Assembly (NCBI GenBank): GCA_022827945.1
Contig: JAJEIT010000092.1
Coordinates: 1-52,017 of the forward strand
DNA from: Dehalococcoidia bacterium
Lineage (GTDB): Bacteria > Chloroflexota > Dehalococcoidia > Tepidiformales > Tepidiformaceae
Reading direction: 5' to 3'
DNA: 52,017 bases
The notes under the pieces were generated by a model that was not told the DNA's origin, made no database searches, and was given only the letters and a program-made list of their open reading frames with translations. The translations under genes were made by a program, and so were the position numbers. Each line of letters starts with the position of its first letter. Within the stretch, counting starts at the first letter, position 1. Shown piece after piece: positions 7,741 through 18,253 of the stretch.

Positions 7741-8524
7741 GGCGTCGGCGCATCAACCGCACTGCCAGCACATAGAAGAACGCCGTTACCACGGCTAGCC
7801 AGGCGAGGCTGCCCAGCATCGACAACTCCAGGTTCCCCGTGACGAGCCCCCGGTAGATGTCGACCACGTGCTTCAGCGGCATGAACCAGCCGAGGATCTG
7901 CACCCATCGCGGCATCGCGTCGAAGGGGAAGAAGGCCCCGCCGAACCAGAAGAGCGGGTTGATGACGAGGTTGAAGAAGTAGGCGAAATGGCTCATCGCC
8001 CGCGCGATCGAGGCGAAGCAGATCGAGATCGAGCTGAACAGGAGCCCCGGCAGGATGCCCACGGGCACCGCCAGGATCGCCCAGGGCGAATCAATCATGT
8101 GCAGCCACGGGTTCAGGATCGACGACACGAGCAGGATGTAGCTGCCGTTCACCAGCGCCCGCGTCGTGCCCCACAGGATCTCGCCCGTGATCACGTCGTC
8201 GACGCTGATGGGCGTCGCGATGATCGATTCGTACGTGCCCTGCATCTCGAGGCGCACGTAGCTGCCCCAGGCGCACTCGAACGTCGCCGCGAACATCGGG
8301 AAGAGCGCCAGCAGGCCCGGCGCCAGGAACTCGACGTACTTCTCGCCGCTCTCCAACTCGACGAACTGTCCGAGGGCCAGCCCCAGCGCGAGGATGATCG
8401 CGAACGGCTCGATCGCGATCCCCAGGAACTCCGTCTTCCAGTTGCGCAGCGTCGCGTCCCGGTTCCGCTGCCAGACGCGGACCGCCCCGAAGGAGATGTC
8501 GGGAGTCATCGCGAACGCGGTCAA
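7730..8524 (-). CDS. ABC-2 type transporter permease (NodJ/DrrB-like)
   Basis: A 264-residue integral membrane protein with about six hydrophobic helices, of the ABC-2 exporter permease type. Such permeases move drugs, polysaccharides or lipids out of the cell together with an ATPase. Seen directly: a cytoplasmic N-terminus (VRVWQRNRDATLRNWKTE), repeated hydrophobic segments, and an FFPFDAMPRWVQ loop typical of the family. The TTG start at 8522-8524 overlaps the TGA of the ATPase gene in TTGA; an ATG at 8509 is the alternative. Coupling to the ATPase indicates one exporter. The cargo is not known. Confidence 0.88.
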   Translation of the reverse strand: MTAFAMTPDISFGAVRVWQRNRDATLRNWKTEFLGIAIEPFAIILALGLALGQFVELESGEKYVEFLAPGLLALFPMFAATFECAWGSYVRLEMQGTYESIIATPISVDDVITGEILWGTTRALVNGSYILLVSSILNPWLHMIDSPWAILAVPVGILPGLLFSSISICFASIARAMSHFAYFFNLVINPLFWFGGAFFPFDAMPRWVQILGWFMPLKHVVDIYRGLVTGNLELSMLGSLAWLAVVTAFFYVLAVRLMRRRLIH

Positions 8525-9444
8525 TCGAGCAGCCCCCGGCCAGTGAGCAGCAGGAACACGTCCTCCATGTTCCCGGGACGCAGGTGCGCGCGGTGCGGGT
8601 CGCCAACGCGCTCCGCCGCCATCGCCGAGGCGCTGCCGCCCCCGAAGACGTAGGTCAGGTCCTCAACCTGCTCCACGGAGAACCCGTCCCCCTGCGGGAA
8701 CTCGGCCAGGAGCGCGTCCCGCTCCTGCGACGGCAGGCGCAGCTCGAGCACCTGCGGCCCCGCCACCTCCGCGATCAGGTCGTGCGGGCGCCCCTCAACC
8801 AGGATCTTCCCCCGGTGCATGATCACGAGCCGGTCGCAGAGGTGCGTCGCCTCCTCCATGTAGTGCGTCGTCAGCAGCATCGTCACGCCCCGGCTCTTCA
8901 ACAGCCGCAGCTGCTGCCAGACCAGGTGCCGCGCCTGCGGGTCGAGGCCGGTCGTGGGCTCGTCGAGGATGAGCACCTGCGGGTTGTTCACCAGCGCCCG
9001 CGCGATCGTGAGCCGCCGCTGCATCCCGCCCGAGAGGTCGTCCACGTTCGAGGTCGCGCGGTCGTCGAGCTGGAACAGTTCCAGCGCCTCGTCGATGCGC
9101 TGGCGCACTTCGTCGCGCCCCAGCCCGAAGTACCGCGCGTAGACCTCGAGGTTCTGGCGCACGAGCAGGTCCGGGTCGAGGTTGTCGTCCTGCGGCACGA
9201 CGCCGAGGACGGCCTTCACCCTGCGCGGCTCCGCCGCCACGTCCATCCCCGCCACGTTCAGCTCCCCCGCCGTGACCGGAGAGGTGGCCGTGATCATCCG
9301 GATCGTGGTCGTCTTGCCCGCCCCGTTCGGGCCGAGCACGCCGAAGCACTCCCCCTCGCGGATGTCGAACGAGATGTCGTCGACCGCGACGAAGTCGCCG
9401 TAGTGCTTCACGAGGCCGCGCGCCTCAATGAGGGCGGATGTCAC
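8521..9444 (-). CDS. ABC exporter ATP-binding protein (DrrA/NodI-like)
   Basis: Nucleotide-binding subunit that energises the adjacent ABC-2 permease. The 307-residue product has Walker A (GPNGAGKTT, about 38-46), a Q-loop (VVPQDDN), the LSGGMQRR signature, Walker B with catalytic Glu (VLILDEPTTGLD) and the H-loop (LTTHYMEEA). A C-terminal extension of about 80 residues is usual for DrrA-type ATPases. The GTG at 9442-9444 follows GGAGAGG at a good distance; the frame is open further upstream but shows no conserved sequence. It is the first gene of a two-gene exporter operon, and its stop overlaps the permease start. Confidence 0.92.
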   Translation of the reverse strand: MTSALIEARGLVKHYGDFVAVDDISFDIREGECFGVLGPNGAGKTTTIRMITATSPVTAGELNVAGMDVAAEPRRVKAVLGVVPQDDNLDPDLLVRQNLEVYARYFGLGRDEVRQRIDEALELFQLDDRATSNVDDLSGGMQRRLTIARALVNNPQVLILDEPTTGLDPQARHLVWQQLRLLKSRGVTMLLTTHYMEEATHLCDRLVIMHRGKILVEGRPHDLIAEVAGPQVLELRLPSQERDALLAEFPQGDGFSVEQVEDLTYVFGGGSASAMAAERVGDPHRAHLRPGNMEDVFLLLTGRGLLD

Positions 9445-9522
9445 GGGATGTGTCCTCTCCGGCGATTGCCGGCGTCGGGGCGAAAGCCCGCCCGCCATCG
9501 TAGGAACGCGTGCGGCCTACGT

Positions 9523-10224
9523 TCAATCGGAGATGGGCGGCGCCACCCGCAGCGAGAGCTCGGTGCCGCCCCGCAGCGGCAGCGTCGCCGAGGCGAACCC
9601 GTTGGCCGGGTCCTGCGCCCAGGCCACGTAGTGCTGCATCTCGAACGGGAACGAGCCCACGTTGTCCGCCATCACCATGCCGCCCACGCGCACGTGGGGC
9701 GCGAGGATCTGCAGCATCGCCAGGTTCAGGTTCGGGAACCCGTCGATGAGCACGAGGTCGAGCGGCCCGCCCGGATCCGCGAGCGTCTCCCGCGCGTCCC
9801 CCACCCGTATCTCCGCGAACTCCGCCAGCCCCGCTTCCTCCAGGTTCGCGCGCGCCACCGCCGCCTTCGATGGCTGGATCTCGCTGCCGATGACGACCCC
9901 GCCGCCGTTCTCCCGGATCGCCGCCGCCAGGTAGATCGTCGAGACCCCGAACGAGGTGCCGAACTCCGCCGCCCGCCGCGCCCCCAACGCCCGCGCCAGC
10001 AGGTAGAGCAGGTTGCCCTGCTCCCGTTCCAGCGAGATGTACTTGTCCGCGAAGAACTCGGCCGCACCCTCGGCGTTGAAGGGACCTGGCTCCGGCGGCG
10101 GCTCGGGGCTGGGCTCCTGCGTGAACGCCTCCATCTCCGCCTCGGCGGCCGCGTGCAGCCGGTCGAGCACGGCCCGCACCCTCGCGTCCGGCACGACGCT
10201 GTGTGGCTCAGTCGAGCTCGTCAT
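9523..10224 (-). CDS. Class I SAM-dependent O-methyltransferase
   Basis: A 233-residue methyltransferase of the O-methyltransferase family-3 (catechol or caffeoyl-CoA OMT-like) fold. Seen directly: motif I in variant form (AAEFGTSFGVSTIYLA), an acidic residue after strand beta-2 (VIGSEIQPSKA), the metal-type motif VLIDGFP, and GGMVMADNVG. These indicate transfer of a methyl group from SAM to a small-molecule hydroxyl, perhaps with a divalent cation. The N-terminus carries a proline-rich linker (EPSPEPPPEPGP). Its start overlaps the end of the TPR gene by 17 nt; an ATG at 10233 is an alternative. Substrate unknown. Confidence 0.8.
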   Translation of the reverse strand: MTSSTEPHSVVPDARVRAVLDRLHAAAEAEMEAFTQEPSPEPPPEPGPFNAEGAAEFFADKYISLEREQGNLLYLLARALGARRAAEFGTSFGVSTIYLAAAIRENGGGVVIGSEIQPSKAAVARANLEEAGLAEFAEIRVGDARETLADPGGPLDLVLIDGFPNLNLAMLQILAPHVRVGGMVMADNVGSFPFEMQHYVAWAQDPANGFASATLPLRGGTELSLRVAPPISD

Positions 10225-11065
10225 CGTCCTCATCCTCGTCGTCGTCGGCCGTCGCCTCGCCCTCGGTCTCGTACTCGATGCGCGTTTCCTGCCAGCCCTC
10301 CTCGGGGAGCTCGTCGGCTGGAGCTCCCACGTCGGCCGGGCCGTCTTCGTCCTCAACCAGGTCCTCGACGTCCTCGCGCAGGAAGTCCCGGCGCGTGTAG
10401 GCGCGCACCTCGTTGATGCTCGACCTGGGGAAGCTCACCTTGCCCGCCTGCGACGGATCCTGGTACTCCTCCCGCACGATGATGCGGGGCGCGTCGCCGG
10501 TGCTCACGAGCGCCGCCGAGTAGCGGTTCCCCCCGCCCATCAGCCGCGCCAGCCGCAGCCCCACCCGCGGCTCCACCATCCCCAGGTAGACGCCCCCCGG
10601 CGTGACCGCGTTGACGGCGTTGCCCTTCACTTCCAGATGTACCGCGTCCCCGGCGTCCAGCGCTCCAAGCGCGTCCGGGCGCCCCGCCTCCAGCCGCACG
10701 ACCGCCGCCTTCCCCGTTTCCTCGATGAAGAGGCCGCGGTTCATCTGCGCCGCCGGCTCGGCGGCGGGCGCCTCGTCCTTCACCTGCTTGAGCCGGTCCA
10801 GGTTGCGCCGCGCGATCGCGTTCGTGGGATCTACTTCGAGCGCCTTCTCGTACACGAGCCGCGCGTCCTTGATCCTGCCGAGTTCGGTGAGCGCCTTGCC
10901 CAGCCGGTTGTAGACCTCGGCGTCGTCGCCGAAGCGCGCGATCAGCTCGCGGTTGAGCGCCGCCGCCTCCTGCCAGCGACCCGCCACCGCCAGCTTCACC
11001 GCCTGCTCGTTGGCCGCCCGCCGCGCCCCCGGCCTCTCGGGCACCCGCGCTGATAGCTCGCTCAT
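10208..11065 (-). CDS. Tetratricopeptide-repeat protein with acidic tail
   Basis: A 285-residue protein with TPR-like helical pairs between residues about 15 and 85 (AVAGRWQEAAALNREL; EVYNRLGKALTELGRIKDA; ARLVYEKALEVDPTN), a middle domain of about 120 residues I do not recognise (beta-rich, VHLEVKGNAVNAVTPGGVY), and a strongly acidic tail of Asp/Glu runs. TPRs mediate protein-protein contacts. The ATG at 11065 has no Shine-Dalgarno but has TATTCT 7 nt upstream. It is cotranscribed with the O-methyltransferase through a 17-nt overlap and is divergent from dapB. A more specific role cannot be stated. Confidence 0.75.
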   Translation of the reverse strand: MSELSARVPERPGARRAANEQAVKLAVAGRWQEAAALNRELIARFGDDAEVYNRLGKALTELGRIKDARLVYEKALEVDPTNAIARRNLDRLKQVKDEAPAAEPAAQMNRGLFIEETGKAAVVRLEAGRPDALGALDAGDAVHLEVKGNAVNAVTPGGVYLGMVEPRVGLRLARLMGGGNRYSAALVSTGDAPRIIVREEYQDPSQAGKVSFPRSSINEVRAYTRRDFLREDVEDLVEDEDGPADVGAPADELPEEGWQETRIEYETEGEATADDDEDEDDDELD

Positions 11066-11072
11066 CGGCGGC

Positions 11073-11078
11073 AGAATA
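11073..11078 (-). promoter_or_regulatory. -10 element TATTCT for the TPR gene
   Basis: TATTCT on the minus strand ends 7 nt before the ATG at 11065, which is leaderless spacing. It is back to back with the dapB promoter. Confidence 0.4.
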
Positions 11079-11148
11079 GGGCCGTCCCCCGTGAGCGGCA
11101 ACGCCCGTGACACACTCTTCACGCGGATCGCCCCCGCCATCGCGGGCG

Positions 11149-11154
11149 TACAAT
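11149..11154 (+). promoter_or_regulatory. -10 element TACAAT for dapB
   Basis: TACAAT ends 8 nt before the dapB ATG at 11163. No Shine-Dalgarno lies between, so the transcript is probably leaderless or nearly so. Confidence 0.5.
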
Positions 11155-11162
11155 CGCCCGTC

Positions 11163-11942
11163 ATGGACAGCATCCCAATCGTCATCTCTGGAAGCGGCAA
11201 CATGGGTCGCCAGGTGGCCCTCGCCGCCGCCGCCGACCCCGCCACCGAACCCCTCGCCTTCATCGACGCGCTCGGCGAGGGCGACACCTGCGAGGGCCTC
11301 CCCCTCTACCGTGACGCCGCCCCCGCCCTCGACGCGCACAACCCCGAAGTCGTCGTCGACTTCTCCAACGCCGCCTGGACCCCGGTCCTCGCCCGCGCCG
11401 CCCTCGAGCGCGGCGTCCGCCTGGTCATCGGCACGACCGGCCTCCCCGCCGCGTTCCTCGACGAGCTCCGCGAGGAAGCGGCCGCGCGCAGGGTCGGCGT
11501 CGTCGTCGCCCCCAACTTCGCCATCGGCGCCGTCCTCCTGATGTACTTCTCCCGTCAGGCCGCGCGCTTCTTCGACCACGCCGAGATCATCGAGCTGCAC
11601 CACGCCGGCAAGGTCGATGCTCCCAGCGGGACCGCCAAGGCGACCGCCGAGCAGATGGTCGAGGCCCGCGGCGAGCCCTTCCAGCGCGTCGAGGCCGAGG
11701 TCCAGACCGTGCCCGACACGCGCGGCGGCGAGGTCGGCGGCGTGACCCTGCACTCCGTGCGCCTGCCCGGGCTCGTCGCCCACCAGGAGGTGCTCCTCGG
11801 CGGCCTCGGCCAGACCCTCTCGCTGCGCCACGACAGCACCGGCCGCGACTCGTTCATGCCGGGCGTGCTCGCCGCCGTGAAGGCGGTCAGGGAAACCGAG
11901 GGCCTCGTCGTCGGCCTCGACGCGCTCTTCGGGCTCGACTAG
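11163..11942 (+). CDS. dapB: 4-hydroxy-tetrahydrodipicolinate reductase
   Basis: Catalyses the NAD(P)H-dependent reduction step of the lysine/meso-diaminopimelate pathway in the cytoplasm. The 259-residue product has the N-terminal Rossmann motif (VISGSGNMGRQV, about 7-18), GTTGLP, APNFAIGAVLL, the catalytic ELHHAGKVDAPSGTA segment with paired His and Lys, and the C-terminal HDSTGRDSFMPGVL typical of DapB. The ATG at 11163 is chosen because it begins immediately before the conserved strand and has a TACAAT -10 just upstream; the frame is open earlier but without homology. It is convergent with gyrA, with a 15-nt gap. Confidence 0.95.
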   Translation: MDSIPIVISGSGNMGRQVALAAAADPATEPLAFIDALGEGDTCEGLPLYRDAAPALDAHNPEVVVDFSNAAWTPVLARAALERGVRLVIGTTGLPAAFLDELREEAAARRVGVVVAPNFAIGAVLLMYFSRQAARFFDHAEIIELHHAGKVDAPSGTAKATAEQMVEARGEPFQRVEAEVQTVPDTRGGEVGGVTLHSVRLPGLVAHQEVLLGGLGQTLSLRHDSTGRDSFMPGVLAAVKAVRETEGLVVGLDALFGLD

Positions 11943-11957
11943 CGACCAGCCCCCGCC

Positions 11958-14492
<2,535 letters not shown>

Positions 14493-14537
14493 CCGCGGCA
14501 ACTCCGGTCGGGGGCGGTCGTCGAAACCGCTAAGGCA

Positions 14538-14543
14538 ATTGTA
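14538..14543 (-). promoter_or_regulatory. Probable -10 (TACAAT) of gyrA
   Basis: TACAAT on the minus strand lies 45 nt upstream of the gyrA ATG, in an AT-richer gap. That leaves room for a leader with the GGAG ribosome site. No good -35 is visible. Confidence 0.45.
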
Positions 14544-14624
14544 CCAATTCCGGGGCTACGGGGCCGGATTTGCGTGCCTAACCTTGAATAGGGAGAAGCT
14601 ATATTCCAGGTTGTGAGAAAAGCC

Positions 14625-14936
14625 CTACCCCGCCGCCAGCTCCCGCAGCAGCGACTCCGCCCGCTCCAGACGCTCCAGGATGCCCCACTGGCCGTGGATG
14701 TTGAGCGTCATGTTGCCCGCGTTGCCGCGCACCCCCGCCACCCGGCCGCCCTCCCCCACGTCGCGCTGGTAGCGCGCCACCTCGTCCGACTCCGCCCCGA
14801 ACGCCGCCGTCAGCACCTCGACGGTGCGCGCGTCCCACTGGTCGTACTCGAACGGGTTGGGACCCGTGCCGCGCAGGCGCGGGATGAGCGCGATCTGCGC
14901 CTCGATGCGGGTCCGGTCGGCGTCGGTTGCGGGCAT
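14625..14936 (-). CDS. Small hypothetical protein
   Basis: A 103-residue protein I do not recognise. It is predicted soluble and alpha-helical (ATDADRTRIEAQIALIP; SDEVARYQRDVGEG) and ends in a helix rich in Leu, Glu and Arg (LERLERAESLLRELAAG). There is no signal peptide or membrane segment. The ATG at 14936 follows a TAGAAT hexamer by 7 nt and has no Shine-Dalgarno. It lies 10 nt downstream of rimI on the same strand and 132 nt upstream of gyrA, so it may be cotranscribed with rimI as well as using its own start. Confidence 0.65.
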   Translation of the reverse strand: MPATDADRTRIEAQIALIPRLRGTGPNPFEYDQWDARTVEVLTAAFGAESDEVARYQRDVGEGGRVAGVRGNAGNMTLNIHGQWGILERLERAESLLRELAAG

Positions 14937-14943
14937 GCGCGGG

Positions 14944-14949
14944 ATTCTA
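14944..14949 (-). promoter_or_regulatory. -10 element TAGAAT overlapping the rimI stop codon
   Basis: TAGAAT on the minus strand ends 7 nt before the ATG at 14936. Its first three bases are the TAG stop codon of rimI. Confidence 0.4.
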
Positions 14950-15426
14950 CCCACGAGCCGCACTAGCCGCCCGCCCGCCATCATCGAGCGCGAGCGTCAT
15001 GATGACCGCGTCCTCGCCGTCGGGGTAGTAGCGACGGCGCTCTCCCACCTCCTCGAACCGGCAGCCTGCGTAGAGCGACCGCGCCGCCCCGTTCGAGGCG
15101 CGCACCTCCAGCGTGACCGCCTCCGCCCCCAGCGACCGTGCCAGCGCGACCAGCGCCGTCACCAGCCGCCGCCCGTGACCCCGCCGCCTCGCCTCCCCCG
15201 CCACCGCCAGCGACGTGATGTGCGCCTCGTCCGGCGCCAGCCAGAGGCTCCCCACCCCCACGACCGCGCCTCCTACCTCCAGCACCACCCCCGGCGTGCC
15301 CTCGTCCCCGAGGTCCGCGCGTCGCACCTCCAGCGGGCGCGTCGGCAGGTCCGACGCCTCCTCGATCGCCGCCACGGCCGCGAGGTCGGCCTCCATCAGC
15401 GGGCGCAGGACGAACGGTTCGGTCAT
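14947..15426 (-). CDS. rimI: Ribosomal-protein-alanine N-acetyltransferase (RimI-like GNAT)
   Basis: GNAT-fold acetyltransferase using acetyl-CoA; RimI members acetylate the N-terminal alanine of ribosomal protein S18. The 159-residue product has the acetyl-CoA binding motif A (ITSLAVAGEARRRGHGRRLV), LEVRASNGAARSLYAGCRF, and the C-terminal RRRYYPDGEDAVIMTL pattern characteristic of RimI. The ATG at 15426 is preceded by TACGAT at 6 nt, so it is probably leaderless. It is divergent from thiN. Substrate assignment rests on family resemblance; other protein or small-molecule acceptors are possible. Confidence 0.82.
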   Translation of the reverse strand: MTEPFVLRPLMEADLAAVAAIEEASDLPTRPLEVRRADLGDEGTPGVVLEVGGAVVGVGSLWLAPDEAHITSLAVAGEARRRGHGRRLVTALVALARSLGAEAVTLEVRASNGAARSLYAGCRFEEVGERRRYYPDGEDAVIMTLALDDGGRAASAARG

Positions 15427-15432
15427 GCCCCG

Positions 15433-15438
15433 ATCGTA
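15433..15438 (-). promoter_or_regulatory. -10 element TACGAT for rimI
   Basis: TACGAT on the minus strand ends 6 nt before the rimI ATG at 15426. There is no Shine-Dalgarno. Confidence 0.5.
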
Positions 15439-15446
15439 GCGCCGCT

Positions 15447-15475
15447 TTGACAACACTCCCCGCGACGGGTTCCCT
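15447..15475 (+). promoter_or_regulatory. Possible promoter of thiN
   Basis: A perfect -35 hexamer TTGACA (15447-15452) lies 17 bp before a weak -10-like TTCCCT (15470-15475), 6 nt upstream of the ATG at 15482. The -10 is poor, so confidence rests on the -35 and spacing. Confidence 0.35.
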
Positions 15476-15481
15476 GTGACC

Positions 15482-16111
15482 ATGCGCGCCCTCGTCATCG
15501 CCAACGGCGACCCGCCCTCCGCCGCCCTCCTCGAGGAGCTGCGGGAGGGCGCCGCGCTCGTCGTCGCCGCCGACGGCGGCGCCCGCAGCGCCCTCGCCCT
15601 CGGCCTGATGCCCGACATCGTCGCCGGCGACCTCGACTCCATCGGCGACGCCCGCGACGCCATCCCCCCCGACCGCCTCCGCCCCAACCCCGACCCCAAC
15701 GCCACCGACCTCGAGAAGGCCGTCGCCCTCTGCCTCGACGAGGGCTGCGACGCGGTCGACATCATCGGCGCCGGCGGCGGTCGCGCCGACCACGCCCTCG
15801 CCAACCTCAGCGTGCTCGTGCGCTTCGGGCGCCGCGCGCGCATCCGCATGGTCGACGAGCGCTTCGCCATCGAGCTCGTCGACGGCGAAGCTGAGGTCGA
15901 TGGCCCCGAGGGGATGGTCGTGTCGCTGGTCGGCATCGGGCATTGCGAGGGCATCACGACGAGCGGCCTCCGCTGGGAGCTCGAGGACGCGACCCTCGAC
16001 TTCAGCGCCCACGGCGTCCACAACGAGATCGCCACCTCCCCCGCCCGCGTCTCCGTGCGATCCGGCGACCTCCTCCTCTTCCGCGGCCGCTGGGTCGAGC
16101 ACCACGCCTGA
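15482..16111 (+). CDS. thiN: Thiamine diphosphokinase
   Basis: Transfers pyrophosphate from ATP to thiamine to give thiamine diphosphate. The 209-residue product has the family landmarks ADGGAR (about 32-37), IVAGDLDSIGD, NATDLEKAV and GGRADHALANL, followed by a beta-rich C-terminal thiamine-binding domain (GITTSGLRWELED, about 155-170; SVRSGDLLLF near the end). The ATG at 15482 fits the family start; a GTG two codons earlier (15476) is possible. It is divergent from rimI and 76 nt upstream of the acyl-CoA dehydrogenase gene. Confidence 0.92.
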   Translation: MRALVIANGDPPSAALLEELREGAALVVAADGGARSALALGLMPDIVAGDLDSIGDARDAIPPDRLRPNPDPNATDLEKAVALCLDEGCDAVDIIGAGGGRADHALANLSVLVRFGRRARIRMVDERFAIELVDGEAEVDGPEGMVVSLVGIGHCEGITTSGLRWELEDATLDFSAHGVHNEIATSPARVSVRSGDLLLFRGRWVEHHA

Positions 16112-16187
16112 GCGCCCCGCCCCTCGCGGCCAACAGACACCGCGCTACACTGCCCCTTCCGCCCTCCCGGGCCGCGAGGAATTTGCC

Positions 16188-17417
16188 ATGGAAGCCACAA
16201 CTCTGGCCGTCGCCGACAGCCCCACCCTGAGCCCCGAGATCAACGAGATCCGGCAGCGCACCTCCGCCATCGTCACCGAGGAGATCATCCCCAACGAGGA
16301 CCTCCTCCGGCGCGACGCCCCCGAATCGGGCGAGCTGCGCGGCCGCATCCAGGAGCGCGTCAAGGCCGAGGGCCTCTGGGCGCCCCACCTGCCGATCGAG
16401 TACGGCGGCATGGGCGTCGGCTTCCTCGGCCACGCCTACATGAACGAGGTGCTCGCCTGGAGCCCCTTCTCCAATCCCCTCTTCGGCGTCGTCGCCCCCG
16501 ACTCGGGCAACCAGACCATCCTCATCAAGTACGGCACCGAGGAGCAGAAGAAGCAGTGGCTCGAGCCTTCCATCCGCGGCGAGATCCGCTCCTGCTACTC
16601 CATGACCGAGCCCGACCAGCCCGGCTCCGACCCCTATTCCATCCAGACCCGCGCCACCCGCGACGGCGACGAGTGGGTCATCAACGGGCGCAAGTGGTTC
16701 ACCTCCGGCGCTCACCGCGCGGCCTTCGCCATCGTCATGTGCCGCACCGAGGAGGAGGACGGCGAGGGCGGCGTGCGCGACAAGATGACCCAGATCATCG
16801 TTCCCACCGACGCCCCGGGCTTCAACATCATCCGAAGCGTCCCCGTCTGGGGTCACGACGGCGACCACTGCGAGATCGACTACGACAACGTGCGCGTCCC
16901 GGTCACCAACCAGCTCGGGCGCACCGGCTCGGGCCACCAGGCCGCGCAGGACCGGCTCGGCGCCGGGCGCGTCTTCCACTGCATGAACTCCGTCGGCCAG
17001 ATGTGGCGCGCCTTCGACGTGATGATGCAGCGCGTCATGACCCGCAACGTCCACGGCGGCCCCATGCAGGACAAGCAGTTCATCCAGGGCTTCATCGCCG
17101 ACTCCTACATCGACATCCAGTCCGCCCGCCTCATGACCATCCACTGCGCCGAGCGCATCGACGCCGGCGTGAACGCGCGCGCCGACATCTCCGCCATCAA
17201 GATCGCGGTGCCCGCCGCCTTCGAGCGCGTCGTCGACCGTGCCATCCAGGTCTACGGCGCGAAGGGCGTCTCCACCGACACGCCCCTGGAAGGCATGTAC
17301 CGGGGCGCACGCACCCTGCGCATCCTCGACGGTCCCGACGAGGTGCACCGCATCGTCATCGCCAAGAACGTCCTCCGCCGCTACCGCGACGGCATGTCCT
17401 GGGACTTCGGGGTGTAG
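16188..17417 (+). CDS. Acyl-CoA dehydrogenase (ACAD10/11-like)
   Basis: FAD-dependent alpha,beta-dehydrogenation of an acyl-CoA thioester. The 409-residue product has the N-terminal helical domain, the middle beta domain with the FAD-binding YSMTEPDQPGSDP and WFTSGAHRA segments, and the C-terminal helical domain with QVYGAKGVSTDTPL and LRILDGPDEVHR, a combination typical of the ACAD10/11 and FadE-like group. The ATG follows GAGGA with a 7-nt spacer. A TACACT hexamer upstream (near 16145) may be its -10. Chain-length specificity is not evident. Together with the SDRs nearby it fits fatty-acid or aromatic side-chain degradation. Confidence 0.93.
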   Translation: MEATTLAVADSPTLSPEINEIRQRTSAIVTEEIIPNEDLLRRDAPESGELRGRIQERVKAEGLWAPHLPIEYGGMGVGFLGHAYMNEVLAWSPFSNPLFGVVAPDSGNQTILIKYGTEEQKKQWLEPSIRGEIRSCYSMTEPDQPGSDPYSIQTRATRDGDEWVINGRKWFTSGAHRAAFAIVMCRTEEEDGEGGVRDKMTQIIVPTDAPGFNIIRSVPVWGHDGDHCEIDYDNVRVPVTNQLGRTGSGHQAAQDRLGAGRVFHCMNSVGQMWRAFDVMMQRVMTRNVHGGPMQDKQFIQGFIADSYIDIQSARLMTIHCAERIDAGVNARADISAIKIAVPAAFERVVDRAIQVYGAKGVSTDTPLEGMYRGARTLRILDGPDEVHRIVIAKNVLRRYRDGMSWDFGV

Positions 17418-17443
17418 GGCTACGACCCTCCTGCGAGGACGCC

Positions 17444-17839
17444 ATGGCTACGGAGTTCGCCGGCGAACACGCGATTGACGAGTTCGCGCGGAGCGTCGGG
17501 GAGTGGCTCCTCGCCCAGCGCTTCGGCTCGGTCGTTCCCGTCGCCTACCGCCACTTCCTCTGGGAACCGTCCGCCGACTGGCGCGCCGAGCCGCCCCACG
17601 TCGTGATCGAACTCACCGTCGAGGATCCCCCGCCGCCGCCGGACAACTGGCGCTCCCTCCCCTTCGAGGAGCAGGTGCGCGCCTGGCACTGGCCCGAAGC
17701 CGACACCGACGCGGCCGAGATGGCGGCAGTCGCCTACGCGCTCACCCAGGAGCTACCCGCCGGCATCGCGCCGCTACGGCCGGTAACCGTCCGGTTCGTG
17801 GCGCGCAGCGAGGCGGCGGACGGCGGCGTGCCGTCGTAG
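17444..17839 (+). CDS. Hypothetical protein
   Basis: A 131-residue protein I do not recognise, soluble, with no signal or membrane segment. It contains a tryptophan-rich middle section (HFLWEPSADWRAEPPH; PPPPPDNWRSLPFEEQVRAW) with a polyproline run and a helical Ala-rich stretch (DAAEMAAVAYALTQEL). The ATG at 17444 follows GAGGA by 6-7 nt and lies 26 nt after the acyl-CoA dehydrogenase stop, so it is probably cotranscribed with it. It converges on the gene at 17843, with 3 nt between stops. Codon use matches the host. Confidence 0.6.
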   Translation: MATEFAGEHAIDEFARSVGEWLLAQRFGSVVPVAYRHFLWEPSADWRAEPPHVVIELTVEDPPPPPDNWRSLPFEEQVRAWHWPEADTDAAEMAAVAYALTQELPAGIAPLRPVTVRFVARSEAADGGVPS

Positions 17840-17842
17840 GTC

Positions 17843-18253
17843 CTACGAATCCCCTTCGCCTGCAAACTCGGCAACCCAGCCTTCGGAGGTCGGCTCGATG
17901 GTCACCTCACAGGCGAGCGCCAGGGCGCGGGCCCTGGCGCCCCGCACGGTGAGGGTGCAGTGGGCGTCGTTCCCGAGTTCGGGGTTGTGGCTGACGTCCC
18001 CCTCTCCGATCTCGCGGACAGCCCCCAGGCTAACCCGCCCCACGCCCCAGCCGCCGTGTCCGCGAGCCTCGCGTCTGGCGACTGCCTGGTCGCCGGCGAG
18101 CCGTTCGGAGTCGACGGAACAGGCGTAGAACCCGCCTCCGATTCTCCGGTCGCGGAACACGGCCGACGTCAGCCGGTAGCCACCGTCAACGCGTTTGAAG
18201 TGCAGATCGGGGTTCAGGTCCCGAAGGAAGCGGTCGTCTCGCTTAAACTCCAC
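17843..18253 (-). CDS. Unknown protein, second gene of an overlapping two-gene module
   Basis: A 136-residue protein with two recognisable conserved-looking parts: an N-terminal DDRFLRDLNPDLHFKRVDGGYRLTSAVF and a C-terminal VSHNPELGNDAHCTLTV. Similar proteins with a late HNP...NxAHA pattern occur in many bacteria as uncharacterised proteins, from memory; the function is not known to me. The GTG start at 18253 lies inside the end of the upstream gene (11-nt overlap), so the two are translated together. Base composition is less GC-rich than the surroundings, suggesting acquisition. A target-binding or effector role in a small module is a guess. Confidence 0.6.
   Translation of the reverse strand: MEFKRDDRFLRDLNPDLHFKRVDGGYRLTSAVFRDRRIGGGFYACSVDSERLAGDQAVARREARGHGGWGVGRVSLGAVREIGEGDVSHNPELGNDAHCTLTVRGARARALALACEVTIEPTSEGWVAEFAGEGDS

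Noticed and set aside
10953-11162. N-terminal extension of dapB by 70 codons
   Set aside because: The extension overlaps the TPR gene on the other strand and lacks any DapB sequence. The TACAAT -10 and the conserved glycine motif place the start at 11163.
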